A DNA stretch of 64,000 nt, from positions 186,001 through 250,000 of the forward strand of contig NZ_JAFREN010000008.1 of the NCBI RefSeq assembly GCF_017377505.1, in the 5' to 3' direction. The translations under genes were made by a program, and so were the position numbers. The notes under the pieces are model-generated. The model was not told where the DNA came from. It did not search any database and was given only the letters and a program-made list of their open reading frames with translations. Origin of the DNA: Enterococcus sp. DIV0212c (GTDB lineage: Bacteria; Bacillota; Bacilli; Lactobacillales; Enterococcaceae). This document shows positions 18,517 to 28,055 of this stretch, piece by piece (within the stretch, counting starts at the first letter, position 1; every line of letters starts with the position of its first letter).

Positions 18517-19320
18517 TTATTTTTTGTTTAATATACCGCCAGCTAACAAATCTCCTATATGAGGGAACAAAGTATACAAGCGATATGCGCCTTCCATGAT
18601 CCGTGGACGATTGATCTCACGCTTACATGTCCCCATAGCCTGTACAATTTCTTTCGCTAATTTATTGGGTTCTAATACAAACAAATCGACGGAAGCTAAA
18701 TAGTCCCCTGATGGATCTGCTTTATCGAAAAATTCAGTTTGAATAGGACCAGGATTGACCGTTGTTACAGAAACACCTAAAGGTTTTAATTCTAATCTTA
18801 AAGCATTAGAAAAGCCTAAAACTGCAAATTTGGTTGCAGAGTAAATCGTTGATTTAGCTGTAGCCATTTTTCCAGCCATAGAAGCTACATTGATAATGTG
18901 TCCTGTGCCTCTTTCAGCCATTTGGATTGCTGCTTTTTGTGTAAAGACCATCATCCCTAAAACATTGACCTCAAACATGTTTCGAGCAACTGCTAAATCA
19001 GTATCTATAAAGTTTTCAAAAATACCGAACCCAGCATTATTAACTAATATATCGATGGGTCCAACTTCTGATTTGATTTTTTCAAAAACTGTTTCAACAT
19101 TTTCAGGATCAGCAATATCTAATTGAAAAGAAAAGGCTTGTTTTCCACTTAACTCTTCGCATGTTTCTTTTACTTTTCCGATCAAATTGATTCGTCTGGC
19201 ACATACAACAACTATTGCGCCTTTCTTTGCTGCTTCATAACAAATTTGTTCGCCTAGACCAGCTGAACCACCTGTTACAACGACTACTTTGTTTGTTAAA
19301 TCCTGTCCACTATACATCAT
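18517..19320 (-). CDS. Short-chain dehydrogenase/reductase
   Basis: 267 residues. A classical SDR with the cofactor motif TGGSAGLGEQICYEA near residue 16, the NNAGFGIF block and active-site SMAG...YSATKFAVLG (Ser, Tyr-x-x-x-Lys). The CARR after the second strand (VVVCARR) fits NADP(H) preference. The substrate is unknown; it resembles the YqjQ/DltE-like group often found next to rnz in Firmicutes. Two in-frame ATGs follow GGGGGAAAG; either may start. Confidence 0.88.
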   Translation of the reverse strand: MMYSGQDLTNKVVVVTGGSAGLGEQICYEAAKKGAIVVVCARRINLIGKVKETCEELSGKQAFSFQLDIADPENVETVFEKIKSEVGPIDILVNNAGFGIFENFIDTDLAVARNMFEVNVLGMMVFTQKAAIQMAERGTGHIINVASMAGKMATAKSTIYSATKFAVLGFSNALRLELKPLGVSVTTVNPGPIQTEFFDKADPSGDYLASVDLFVLEPNKLAKEIVQAMGTCKREINRPRIMEGAYRLYTLFPHIGDLLAGGILNKK

Positions 19321-19329
19321 CTTTCCCCC

Positions 19330-20262
19330 TTACTCTTCTTTAAAAGGTATTTCTACGATTTCCATATCTTTAACAATTTTCGTTCTTGGAAATAGTTCTT
19401 TCGCTTCATTTTCTAGCTGAATAATATCCCCAGTCAAATAACGAGCACTAATATGGGTCAACACAAGTTTGGTTACGTTTGCTTCTAAAGCGACTTGTGC
19501 TGCGTGGTGGCTAGTTGAATGATAATAGGCTTTGGCCATTTTTTCTTCATCTTTGTTAAACGTACTTTCGTGAACAAGAATGTCAGCATTTTGGGCAAGT
19601 AAGACACTATTTTTAGTTTTTCTTGTATCGCCTAAAATCGTTACGGTTCTTCCAGATTTTTTTTCACCAACAAAGTCTTTTCCATTGATTGTTTGTCCAT
19701 CAGGTAAAACTACCGTCTCGCCACGTTTGATCTTTCCATAAATCGGACCAGATGGAATATTTAATGCTGCTAATTTCTCTACTTGCAATTCTCCTTCATG
19801 ATCAGCTTCAACAATTCGATAGCCGAAACTAGCGATCCCATGATCTAACGGTAGACAGGAAACAGTGAATTGTTTATCTGAAAAGACCGTTCCTTCTCCT
19901 GATATTTCAATAAATTTCAGCTCATATGAAAGGCGTGTTTGAGAAACTTTTAACGCCGTTCGGACAAATTCAGCAACGCCGCGTGGTCCGTAAATCTCAA
20001 GTCGTTCATTGCCTCCTTGAAAAGATCGACTGCTCAACAAACCAGGTAGACCAAAAATATGATCTCCATGTAAATGAGTAATAAAGATTTTTTCGATTTT
20101 TCTTGGGCGAATGTTACTTTTTAAAATTTGTAACTGAGTGCCTTCTCCGCAGTCGAATAACCAAACTGCATTTCGTTCGTCTAATAATTTTAGAGCAATA
20201 CTGCTTACGTTGCGATGTTTTGCTGGAACCCCAGCTCCTGTACCTAAAAATTGTAATTCCAT
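19330..20262 (-). CDS. rnz: Ribonuclease Z
   Basis: 310 residues. It is the metallo-beta-lactamase tRNA 3'-processing endonuclease for pre-tRNAs lacking CCA. The zinc motif HLHGDH gives H63, H65, D67 and H68; further ligands are in LPLDHGI, LGDTRKTKN and STSHHAA. The flexible arm lies at about 150-200. It heads the rnz-SDR-lapA unit, 9 bases before the SDR gene. Confidence 0.95.
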   Translation of the reverse strand: MELQFLGTGAGVPAKHRNVSSIALKLLDERNAVWLFDCGEGTQLQILKSNIRPRKIEKIFITHLHGDHIFGLPGLLSSRSFQGGNERLEIYGPRGVAEFVRTALKVSQTRLSYELKFIEISGEGTVFSDKQFTVSCLPLDHGIASFGYRIVEADHEGELQVEKLAALNIPSGPIYGKIKRGETVVLPDGQTINGKDFVGEKKSGRTVTILGDTRKTKNSVLLAQNADILVHESTFNKDEEKMAKAYYHSTSHHAAQVALEANVTKLVLTHISARYLTGDIIQLENEAKELFPRTKIVKDMEIVEIPFKEE

Positions 20263-20330
20263 TGGCTACCTAACTTTCTTTAAACTTCTTCTTTATTTTA
20301 GAAGAAAGTCGCCGCTTTAGCAAATAATAT

Positions 20331-21626
20331 TTATTTTATGGGGAAACGTAAAATAACAGTCGTCCCTTTGGGTGAGGTATCGGTTAATTCGATTTTCCCT
20401 TGATGTTCATCTACGATCCATTTTGCAATAGCAAGACCTATGCCATATCCCCCTGTTTTACGGTTTCTAGACACTTCTCCTCGATAAAATCGTTCAAAGA
20501 CTGCTTTTTTCTTCTCATCAACGATTCCAATGCCTGTATCGCTGATTTTTATGATCCATTCATTGTTTTTAACCGTTGAAAAAACGGCGATTCTTTCATT
20601 GGATCCAGTGTATTTGAGCGCATTATCTAATAGAATAATCAACAATTGATGGATTCTTTGTTTATCAAAAATGATTTGCTGCTCTTTCCCTAAATCAATG
20701 ATAAATTCTTTTTCTTCAGCGACAGCTAATTCTTGGTAAGGAAAAAGAATATTTTCTAAAAAGGCATTGATTTTCACTGGTTCTTTTTCCAAGGTCAACG
20801 CATTTGAATCTGAACGAGCAAGCAATAACAAATCACTTGTTAATTGACTTAAACGTTGAACTTCATCTAATGATAAAGCGATCGTTTCTGACTCTTCTAG
20901 AATCGTATGATTTGGTTTGGTAAATAATTTTTCTAATTTTGCTTGGATAATTGTCAGTGGTGTTCTTAATTCGTGTGAGGCATTTTCTACAAATTCTTGC
21001 TGCTTTTTCCAAGATATCAAGATCGGCTTCATAAACCATTTTGAAAGAAAATAGCTTAGAGCAATCGATAATAAGCCGAAAATAATCATACAAATAATCA
21101 AAATTTGTTTAAACTGTTCGACTGTTCCTTTGATTGGATCGGTATTGACCAACAATTGAAGATAGGCTATATTCGATTGGTTTTCAACTGGTAATATAAT
21201 GGAACGAAATTGTAGAGAACGATCATTACTATCTTTTGTCTGAATGCTAGTAACTTTATTTAAGTTGTCAGTTGCTAATTTAAGATTTTGAAAATCATAA
21301 AAACGAGAACCTAACTCTGCTTCATTTACTATTTTTCCATCAGCTGACCAAAGAATTACTTGTTGCTGAAAATTATTTGGTGGCGGTGTATCAAATTTGC
21401 CAAGCAGTGTTTTTTGATCTTGTAACCGTTCCGTTTTCGTTAGTTGATGTTGCAAAAATTTTTCATCCTCAGCAAGTCGTTGTAAATCATGATCGACCGA
21501 TTGGTAAATCGATGTTTGAACTAACTGGAAAACAATTAAACCTAAGATTAGAAAAATACTTGCAAACGAGATCAGGTTCATCATGAAATAATTGATTCTT
21601 TGTTTTTTACTTAATTGTTTATTCAT
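20331..21626 (-). CDS. Sensor histidine kinase
   Basis: 431 residues. Two transmembrane helices (about 13-35 and 158-182) flank an extracytoplasmic sensor of about 120 residues. The H-box is ENASHELRTPLTIIQ, the N-box LLDNALKYTG, with DTGIGI and GYGIGLAIAKWI as ATP-lid motifs. The start at 21624-21626 is preceded by GAGG; an upstream TTG is less likely. It overlaps the regulator gene by 8 bases. The pair is downstream of the DUF1269 and VTC-DUF4956-lipoprotein genes. The stimulus is unknown. Confidence 0.93.
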   Translation of the reverse strand: MNKQLSKKQRINYFMMNLISFASIFLILGLIVFQLVQTSIYQSVDHDLQRLAEDEKFLQHQLTKTERLQDQKTLLGKFDTPPPNNFQQQVILWSADGKIVNEAELGSRFYDFQNLKLATDNLNKVTSIQTKDSNDRSLQFRSIILPVENQSNIAYLQLLVNTDPIKGTVEQFKQILIICMIIFGLLSIALSYFLSKWFMKPILISWKKQQEFVENASHELRTPLTIIQAKLEKLFTKPNHTILEESETIALSLDEVQRLSQLTSDLLLLARSDSNALTLEKEPVKINAFLENILFPYQELAVAEEKEFIIDLGKEQQIIFDKQRIHQLLIILLDNALKYTGSNERIAVFSTVKNNEWIIKISDTGIGIVDEKKKAVFERFYRGEVSRNRKTGGYGIGLAIAKWIVDEHQGKIELTDTSPKGTTVILRFPIK

Positions 21627-22311
21627 CTTTTTTTTCCTCAATTACTTCAAATAAATAGCCAACATTGCGCAATGTTTTGATCCAACGCTCGATTCCGAAT
21701 GGTTTTAAATTTTTTCTGAGATTGCTCATGTAAACTTCAACGACTGTTAAAGTCGTATCAGATTGGAATCCCCAAATTCGATCGAATAATTGATCTTTCG
21801 TAATGATTCTTCCTTGATTTTGCATAAGATAATGTAATAAATCAAACTCTTTTCCTTGAAGAACCAAGTCATTTCCATTGAAACTGGCTTGACGATTATC
21901 AAGATCTAAGACTAAATCATTCACGACTAATTCATTTTTGTTGTTCAATCCTAACGAACGACGTGCCAATGCCTGCACACGAAGTAATAACTCCTCTCTA
22001 TGAAAGGGTTTAGTCAAATAATCATCGCCGCCATTTTTAAACCCGTTGACCTTATCTTCTAGACCATCTTTAGCCGTTAAAATCAAAACAGGCGTATAGA
22101 TATTTTTTTTCCTTAAAGCTGTTAAAACCTGCTCACCAGTCATTAATGGTAACATCAAATCTAATACGATCAAATCATAAATTCCACGTTCTCCTTCGTA
22201 CAAAGCTTCTTCTCCATCATAAACTTGAACTATTTCTCCTACTTCTGATAAAATCTCTAAAATGCTATCTGATAAAACTTCGTCATCTTCCACTAAGAGT
22301 ATTTTCAACAT
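21619..22311 (-). CDS. OmpR-family response regulator
   Basis: 230 residues. The receiver domain (1-120) has the acidic pair in VEDDEV, the phospho-acceptor Asp in LIVLDLMLP and Lys in LTKPFHREEL. The winged-helix DNA-binding domain (about 130-228) follows, with VVEVYMSNLRKNL as recognition region. The start at 22309-22311 gives the canonical MLKILLVEDDEV; an in-frame ATG four codons earlier lies directly on the likely ribosome site. Partner of the kinase downstream. Confidence 0.94.
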   Translation of the reverse strand: MLKILLVEDDEVLSDSILEILSEVGEIVQVYDGEEALYEGERGIYDLIVLDLMLPLMTGEQVLTALRKKNIYTPVLILTAKDGLEDKVNGFKNGGDDYLTKPFHREELLLRVQALARRSLGLNNKNELVVNDLVLDLDNRQASFNGNDLVLQGKEFDLLHYLMQNQGRIITKDQLFDRIWGFQSDTTLTVVEVYMSNLRKNLKPFGIERWIKTLRNVGYLFEVIEEKKDE

Positions 22312-22338
22312 TTGTTTCCACATCCTTTTTAATCAAAA

Positions 22339-22376
22339 AGAAGACGAGCAGAAATGGATTCTTCGTCACGTCTTCT
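22339..22376 (-). repeat. Inverted repeat in the leader of the response-regulator gene
   Basis: AGAAGACG (22339-22346) and CGTCTTCT (22369-22376) are exact complements with further partial pairing inside. It is only about 30 bases upstream of the regulator start codon, where an autoregulatory operator or 5' leader hairpin could sit. Confidence 0.45.
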
Positions 22377-22401
22377 AACTTATTATTTAATTTTTAGAAT
22401 G

Positions 22402-22438
22402 AATGATAAAAAGTGCAGGCTTGTCACTCTTTATCATT
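22402..22438 (-). terminator. Terminator-like hairpin after the DUF1269 gene
   Basis: AATGATAAAAAGTG (22402-22415) pairs with CACTCTTTATCATT (22425-22438) except for one wobble. It lies 13 bases after the DUF1269 stop on the minus strand. The T-run that follows is poor, so it may be leaky. Confidence 0.6.
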
Positions 22439-22451
22439 ACTCTATCAACAA

Positions 22452-23024
22452 TTAACTTTTAGGCTCTTCATCAGAGTCCTGTTTTTTATTTTTCCAAGAT
22501 TTTTCTGCGGAATCTTTTGTTTCTTTTTCTACATCTTTGGCATCAGTGATTTCTTTTTCTACATCCTCAAAATCTAGACGTGTAATCTCGCCGCCTAATT
22601 CGTTCATGATCAATTGATTCAACGGGCGATTGTCATCTTCTTCAGTAATCAAAATCAATCCTGTTTCGCCTTCGCCTATTTGTTTCGTCACATGTTCAAA
22701 TACAGTTTGAGCACCTTGAATTTCCTTTGCATCTTGAGAGGCTCCAAATAAACTTCCTGCAAACCAGCCCAGTAAAATTCCTAAGGGTCCTCCTAATATG
22801 CCGATCAACATTCCGATCATACTATTTTTTGCAGTATGGTTATTGCCTGTAAAGTCAATAAAATCATCAATTTTAAACTGGTGAACACCATCGTTTACAT
22901 GAGTGACAACAGCCATTTGTTCGCCTTTGATTTTCTTTTCAACATACAATTTTTTTATTTCTGAAAATGCTTGGTAAGCTTGACTCTCTACTTCAAAATG
23001 CATAATAATAACACGTTTAGACAT
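22452..23024 (-). CDS. DUF1269 family protein with glycine-rich membrane segment
   Basis: 190 residues. An N-terminal ferredoxin-like DUF1269 domain (start SKRVIIMHFEVESQAYQAF) is followed by a Gly-zipper hydrophobic hairpin (about 70-95, MIGMLIGILGGPLGILLGWF). A second soluble part and a charged Lys/Asp/Glu tail end the protein. Such proteins are membrane associated and of unknown function. It lies between the lipoprotein gene and the two-component system. Confidence 0.83.
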   Translation of the reverse strand: MSKRVIIMHFEVESQAYQAFSEIKKLYVEKKIKGEQMAVVTHVNDGVHQFKIDDFIDFTGNNHTAKNSMIGMLIGILGGPLGILLGWFAGSLFGASQDAKEIQGAQTVFEHVTKQIGEGETGLILITEEDDNRPLNQLIMNELGGEITRLDFEDVEKEITDAKDVEKETKDSAEKSWKNKKQDSDEEPKS

Positions 23025-23093
23025 GCAACCACCTCAATCTATTTGATATCCTTATTCTATCAATAAACTAGCTAGTAACGCAATGAAAATCAA

Positions 23094-24968
23094 TTATCTT
23101 GGTGGTTGCCCGCCTGGACCTCCGCCCATTTGACTACCGTCAACTTGTGTACCAGACTGATCAACGGATGTCAGTACATCATCAATCGCGATTTTTGCCA
23201 GTTCTGTTCCGTTGGAATAGTTGCTGTCGCTATACAGTCCGTTTTTCGCAGTACCAGAATCGTCTCCTCCGCTAGATAAAGTTACCGTTTCTCCAACTTT
23301 TAAATCAGGAGAGCTGATTGCGATATGAGAAAAATCTTTTGTGGGCGCAAAGGATAGAATCGTTTTCCCAGAAGCATTCTTTAAGTTGATCAGTGTTTCT
23401 GCTTTTTGGGTTTCATCAAAATAAAGACTTAATGCGGCTTGGGAAGATGAGTCACTGGCACTCATTGCCATACCCGAACTACCGCTTGCGATAAATACAC
23501 CTCCGCTGATCGTAAATGTTCCGTCATAATCTAATGCTGCGTTTCCGTCATCTGTTGGCCCATTTATAATCAGCGTGCCTGCAGCCATTCGAATATCACC
23601 ATTGCTATCGATCCCATCCCCGTCAGCATTGACATAGGTGGTACCGCCGTTTATTTCGATAAATTTAGTGCTGTCTCCGCCTCCTCCTGGTTGTCCACCG
23701 CCAGGTTCACCAAATGAATCGGCGCCAAATTGTCCTTCTTGCTCTGATTCACCAGAACTTCCTCCAGCTGCGTTGATACCATCATCTGTTGCATACACTG
23801 AAATATCTCCGTCGTTGATCGTTACGGTTGCTCCTTCCAAGCCTTCATAAGAATTATTAACTGTTATTGTACCCTTATTGATTAACAAATCTGTATCTGC
23901 ATGAATCCCGTCATCACCACTTGCTATTGAAAAAGCACCTTTGTTGATCGTAACTGCAGCATTTGAATGGATAGCATCATCAGCTGTATTTAAATCAAAT
24001 GTTCCATCATCTATGACAATATTTCCAGAGGCTTTTAATCCTTTGTAACTAGCTGTAGTATCAATTGTTTGATCCTTGTAGCCGTCAGCAGTTTGTAATT
24101 TGATCTCAGCTTTTGCAATCGACAGATTTGTTTCAGCTTGAATGCCATCATTTCCTGATTGAATGGTAAAGGTTCCGCCATCAATAGCTATCCAGCCTTT
24201 GTCTGGGTCCGTACTGTTATTTGCTTGGATGCCGTCACCAGCTGTTGTGTTCAGATTAAAGGTTCCATCTGCAATTGATACAGAATCTTTCCCTTTGATC
24301 GCATTATTCTTGGTGGTAACATTGATGATTCCATTAGTAATGACTAGATCATCTTTGCTGCGAATACCATTACTATATTTTCCGGTTACGTCTAAAGTAC
24401 CAGTGCCATTGATCGTTAAGTCATCTTTACTGAAAAAAACTGCATCTGGTTCTGTTTCGTCAGCAGAACCAAAAACATATTCTGCTCCATCTGTTAAACT
24501 ATTTTTTGATTCTTCTGCTAGTGTTGTGATCACTTTTTTGGCTTGCTCAACATAAATTGCTGAAGAAGAAGTATTAGTTATTGAAGTGTTATTTAAGATC
24601 AAATGAACTGTTTCGTTAGCTGCACTGACTTTGATTTGACCATTATAGCTTCCAGATAGGATGTATGTCCCACCAGTAGTAATTGAAATCACATTATTTT
24701 TTTCGGATGCGCCAGCCCCATCTATTTTACTGCTGGAGTCATTTAATTCAATTTTTGTAGCTGTTTTTTCATCATAGCTTTCATCAAAATCTTCTTCATC
24801 ATAGGTACCATATTTAGTTTCCGTTGTTTTCTTTGTGGTTTGAGTGGCAACAATAGTTTCTGTGCTTTTATTCGTAGTCGCTGTATTTTCTGTGGTTTCT
24901 TGTGTGCAGCCGGTAAATAAGATGAGAACTATTGTTAATGCGGACAAACCTAATTTAACTTTTTTCAT
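23094..24968 (-). CDS. Secreted beta-helix lipoprotein, Cthe_2159 / carbohydrate-binding (DUF4353) family
   Basis: 624 residues. The signal peptide ends in lipobox LFTGC (Cys about residue 21), so it is a lipoprotein. The body is a right-handed parallel beta-helix built from many short turns of the type DGTFxLNTxDDAIHSN and GDDGIHADTD, rich in Asp and Gly. These suit metal binding, as shown for the clostridial Cthe_2159 polygalacturonic acid-binding protein. A Gly/Pro linker (about 405-425) interrupts the helix, and the C-terminus ends MGGGPGGQPPR. The start at 24966-24968 follows AGGTGA. It is 9 bases after the DUF4956 stop. The ligand here is unknown. Confidence 0.85.
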   Translation of the reverse strand: MKKVKLGLSALTIVLILFTGCTQETTENTATTNKSTETIVATQTTKKTTETKYGTYDEEDFDESYDEKTATKIELNDSSSKIDGAGASEKNNVISITTGGTYILSGSYNGQIKVSAANETVHLILNNTSITNTSSSAIYVEQAKKVITTLAEESKNSLTDGAEYVFGSADETEPDAVFFSKDDLTINGTGTLDVTGKYSNGIRSKDDLVITNGIINVTTKNNAIKGKDSVSIADGTFNLNTTAGDGIQANNSTDPDKGWIAIDGGTFTIQSGNDGIQAETNLSIAKAEIKLQTADGYKDQTIDTTASYKGLKASGNIVIDDGTFDLNTADDAIHSNAAVTINKGAFSIASGDDGIHADTDLLINKGTITVNNSYEGLEGATVTINDGDISVYATDDGINAAGGSSGESEQEGQFGADSFGEPGGGQPGGGGDSTKFIEINGGTTYVNADGDGIDSNGDIRMAAGTLIINGPTDDGNAALDYDGTFTISGGVFIASGSSGMAMSASDSSSQAALSLYFDETQKAETLINLKNASGKTILSFAPTKDFSHIAISSPDLKVGETVTLSSGGDDSGTAKNGLYSDSNYSNGTELAKIAIDDVLTSVDQSGTQVDGSQMGGGPGGQPPR

Positions 24969-24977
24969 TATATTCAC

Positions 24978-25655
24978 CTACAGTTCTTCTCTATTTGTTG
25001 AAACTTTACCAGAAACAATTGTTAAATTCCCGTTTCTGACGCGCATAGCATCCATTAATTCTTTTTCTTTCTGATTATCTTTCAATGTAATTCGGTAGCG
25101 TAGTTCATAAAGACTGCCCATATTCGTTGTTTTTACTGAATCTAAATTCGCTGAGTAAGCATATTGTTGGAATAGGTCATCAAATAATCCTGGATAGTCT
25201 AAATCTTCTGGAATTGTAATCTTTATTTCACGTTCAGCAACTTTTTGTTTCTCCCCAAAATGAATTGTATTCAACATGAGCAAGAATACTGAAATAATTA
25301 GAGAAAATAATACAATATAACTCACATAACCCATTCCAGTTGCCAAACCGATACCCATTGACCAGAAAATACTGGTAATTTCTCTAGCACCACCAGCCAC
25401 AGAACGAAAGCGAATCAAACTAAATGCTCCTAATACAGCGACTCCTGTTCCTAAATTGCCATTCACCAGCATAATAACTAATTGAACTAAAACGGGTAAA
25501 ACAGCTAAAGTAATAACAAAGTTTTTACTATAAACGTTTCTATACATATGGACACAAGCTACTAAAAGACCTAATAAAACAGAGGTTACTATACAAACTA
25601 AAAGCTGTTTGAATGACAAATCAACTGAACTTTCTACTAATAAACTAGACAACAT
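24978..25655 (-). CDS. DUF4956 family membrane protein
   Basis: 225 residues. Several transmembrane helices lie in the first 135 residues. The conserved GTGVAVLGAFSLIRFRSVAGGAREI segment, typical of DUF4956, is followed by a cytoplasmic alpha/beta domain of about 90 residues. DUF4956 genes are commonly neighbours of VTC-domain and CotH or beta-helix genes, but no activity is proven. The start at 25653-25655 has AGGAGG 9 bases upstream and overlaps the VTC gene end by 11 bases. Confidence 0.85.
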   Translation of the reverse strand: MLSSLLVESSVDLSFKQLLVCIVTSVLLGLLVACVHMYRNVYSKNFVITLAVLPVLVQLVIMLVNGNLGTGVAVLGAFSLIRFRSVAGGAREITSIFWSMGIGLATGMGYVSYIVLFSLIISVFLLMLNTIHFGEKQKVAEREIKITIPEDLDYPGLFDDLFQQYAYSANLDSVKTTNMGSLYELRYRITLKDNQKEKELMDAMRVRNGNLTIVSGKVSTNREEL

Positions 25656-26373
25656 AACGGAAATCCTCCTTGGAATATAAATAACGCTGATAGGTTTGAG
25701 CATACTTTGAAAATGATGTTGGGTAGATTCCGCTTTCTGCTAAAAGTTCTGAAAACCATAGTGGATATGCCCCCAATGCTTTCACTTCCATTAAAACATC
25801 GATTTCTGGCGCTACTCGCTTGCCATCGTCATCTAACGTCTGAGTAAGTTGTTCTTTACGGTAGCGAATATTAAAATCAAATGTAATCCGAAAATCTTCA
25901 TTATCTATATCAAACAATGCTCGTCGGTCATAAGCAATCATGACTTTAGGTTCAAGCCTTTTTCGTGCTAACAGCCAGTCAATTTCTTGTTTGATTTGCT
26001 GGTCTTTAGCTGTGCTTAGGTGAAATGCGGACGGATGCTGAATGTATTGTTTTGCCACTTGATAAGTTAGGGCCACTCTTCTTTTGTAAACCACTCCGTT
26101 GACTTTCTTTTTTATTTCCATAAAAACATTGGATTCTTCTTTAGGTATTCCATAACTTCGCATTCGGAATTTCTCCTTATATGCTGGTTTAGCTATTGAG
26201 TGACGAATCATCTCGTAATCTTCTGTATCGAAATATACAGAAATAATTGTATGTAAGCCATATTCATCTTCTTGCATGTAGGGTTTTAATTTTTCCCTTA
26301 ATTGTTGATACATATCGTTCGTCAGTGCATACTTTTTTTCTTTTCTTTGAAAACTGTTTTTTAGTTTTACCAT
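25645..26373 (-). CDS. VTC-domain protein, putative polyphosphate polymerase (triphosphate-tunnel fold)
   Basis: 242 residues. The VTC domain is the catalytic fold of yeast Vtc4, which makes polyphosphate from ATP inside a basic beta tunnel. Matching marks are the N-terminal RKEKKYAL, SVYFDTEDYEMI, KEKFRMRSYG, FMEIKKKVNGVVYKRRV, MIAYDRRALFD, RITFDFNIRYR, LMEVKA and a final SKYAQTYQRYLY. The clustering of Lys/Arg on alternate strands and the Glu residues fits a metal-dependent tunnel enzyme. It heads an operon with the DUF4956 and beta-helix genes. Polyphosphate synthesis is expected from the family, not shown. Confidence 0.85.
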   Translation of the reverse strand: MVKLKNSFQRKEKKYALTNDMYQQLREKLKPYMQEDEYGLHTIISVYFDTEDYEMIRHSIAKPAYKEKFRMRSYGIPKEESNVFMEIKKKVNGVVYKRRVALTYQVAKQYIQHPSAFHLSTAKDQQIKQEIDWLLARKRLEPKVMIAYDRRALFDIDNEDFRITFDFNIRYRKEQLTQTLDDDGKRVAPEIDVLMEVKALGAYPLWFSELLAESGIYPTSFSKYAQTYQRYLYSKEDFRYVV

Positions 26374-26528
26374 TTATGTTTCCCCCTTTAACTAAGTTCA
26401 TTCTATAAAAGGAAACATAAATGAAGCTTAAAACAAAAAAGAGCTGTTGAAAATCAACTGAATTTAGATACACATCCTCAGAACACCGTTCTTTTAAATC
26501 AACCTTTTTCCTTCTTATTTAAGTACGC

Positions 26529-26564
26529 AAAAAGAGAGCTAATAAAATGATTAGCTCTCTTTTT
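26529..26564 (-). terminator. Terminator of obgE
   Basis: A perfect 15-base inverted repeat AAAAAGAGAGCTAAT (26529-26543) / ATTAGCTCTCTTTTT (26550-26564) with a 6-base loop, beginning 13 bases after the obgE stop. Confidence 0.92.
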
Positions 26565-26576
26565 GTAATTATATTT

Positions 26577-27890
26577 TTAATCTACGAATTCAAATTCGTA
26601 TTCATCGATTCGAACAATGTCGCCATCTTTCGCTCCGCGAGCTCGTAAGGCTTCATCGATCCCCATGCCACGTAGTTGACGGGCAAAACGCATGACACTT
26701 TCATCATGTTCAAAGTTTGTCATTTGGAAGAGTTTTTCTAGTGACTCTCCAGACAAAATCCATGTGGCATCTGAATCACGATCAATCGTGAATTCTGGAC
26801 CTTCTGGTTGGAAACCGTAATGAACAGTATCTTCTACGATTTCTTCTTCGTATAATGGGAATTCCGGCGTTACATCGATCAAATCAGCTGTTGCATTAAG
26901 CAATGGCTCGATCCCTTTACGTGAAACACCAGATATCGGGAAAATCGGTAGATGATCGGCGTACTCATCTGTCCGTTCTTTTTCGATTTGTTCTTTGAAT
27001 TTCTTTAAATTTTCTTCTGCTTCAGGCATATCCATTTTATTGGCTACGATAATTTGTGGACGTTCCAACAAACGCATATTATGAGAAGCTAGCTCTTTAT
27101 TGATCGCTAGATAATCTTCATAAGGATCGCGGCCTTCCATGCCACTCATATCAATCACGTGTAAAATAACTCTTGTCCGCTCGATATGACGTAAGAATTG
27201 TGTTCCAAGTCCAACACCTTGAGAAGCGCCTTCGATCAGACCGGGTAAGTCTGCTGCAGCAAAGCTTCGTCCATCACTTGTTGATACCATTCCAAGGTTA
27301 GGAACTAGTGTCGTAAAGTGATACGCACCGATTTTAGGTCGCGCAGATGAAATAACAGATAGCAATGTAGATTTCCCAACAGATGGGAAACCGACTAAAC
27401 CAACATCCGCTAAGACTTTCAATTCTAATTCGATTTTTCTTTCTTGGCCAGGTTCACCATTTTCAGCAATTTCTGGTGCTGGATTTTTAGCAGAAGCAAA
27501 ACGGATATTGCCTCGTCCGCCTCGTCCGCCTTTAGCGACCGTCAACGTTTGACCATTTTCAATTAAATCTCCGATCAATACGCCTGTATCGGCATCACGA
27601 ACAGTTGTACCTGGAGGAACTTTGACAAAGGTATTTTCTGAGCCGCGTCCGTGCATTCCTTTACTCATCCCATTTTCGCCGGGTTGTGCTTTAAAATGAC
27701 GATTAAAACGGAAATCCATCAATGTACGTAATCCTTCTTCTACGACAAGGATCACATCGCCTCCTTGACCTCCGTCACCTCCGGCAGGTCCGCCATCTGG
27801 TACATATTTTTCTCTACGAAAGGCAACCATTCCGTCTCCGCCTTTACCGGCTTTGACATCAATTGTTACCTGATCTAAAAACATGGACAT
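26577..27890 (-). CDS. obgE: GTPase ObgE (CgtA)
   Basis: 437 residues. The N-terminal Gly-rich Obg fold (1-158) has [20 protein letters not shown]. The GTPase domain shows [19 protein letters not shown], the NKMD motif and FPISGVS. The C-terminal OCT domain (about 360-437), present in Firmicutes Obg, ends the protein. It acts in 50S ribosome maturation and the stringent response. The start (27888-27890) follows AGGAGG by 7 bases. The leader holds an inverted repeat. Confidence 0.96.
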   Translation of the reverse strand: MSMFLDQVTIDVKAGKGGDGMVAFRREKYVPDGGPAGGDGGQGGDVILVVEEGLRTLMDFRFNRHFKAQPGENGMSKGMHGRGSENTFVKVPPGTTVRDADTGVLIGDLIENGQTLTVAKGGRGGRGNIRFASAKNPAPEIAENGEPGQERKIELELKVLADVGLVGFPSVGKSTLLSVISSARPKIGAYHFTTLVPNLGMVSTSDGRSFAAADLPGLIEGASQGVGLGTQFLRHIERTRVILHVIDMSGMEGRDPYEDYLAINKELASHNMRLLERPQIIVANKMDMPEAEENLKKFKEQIEKERTDEYADHLPIFPISGVSRKGIEPLLNATADLIDVTPEFPLYEEEIVEDTVHYGFQPEGPEFTIDRDSDATWILSGESLEKLFQMTNFEHDESVMRFARQLRGMGIDEALRARGAKDGDIVRIDEYEFEFVD

Positions 27891-27952
27891 ATTTTGTCCT
27901 CCTATCTTAAAAAGGTTGAAACCAAGTATTCAACTCTTGAAATTAAAAAGAG

Positions 27953-28014
27953 CGGTTTGGGTCTCACCATTTATTCTATACTTAATAAGAAATGCTCTTT
28001 GAAAGCCTTTCTTA
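27953..28014 (-). repeat. obgE leader with inverted repeat and a segment shared with another intergenic element
   Basis: AATAAGAAA (27982-27990) and TTTCTTATT (28006-28014) bracket a hairpin. The adjoining minus-strand string GAATAAATGGTGAGAC also occurs at the azlC upstream hairpin (34469-34525 region), linking the two leaders. Confidence 0.5.
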
Positions 28015-28055
28015 TTGTAAAGGTTAAACCCGGATTTGTCTAGCCAAATTCGTTT

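Noticed and set aside
23023..23108. CAACCACC/GGTGGTTG inverted repeat
   Set aside because: One arm lies inside the lipoprotein coding end and the spacing is long; probably chance.
24163..24555. Plus-strand ORF opposite the beta-helix lipoprotein
   Set aside because: Composition mirrors the repeated coding strand; no start signals.
23094..24968. Repetitive coding pattern as a frameshifted or fused gene
   Set aside because: The frame is continuous and the repeats are turns of a beta helix expected for the family.
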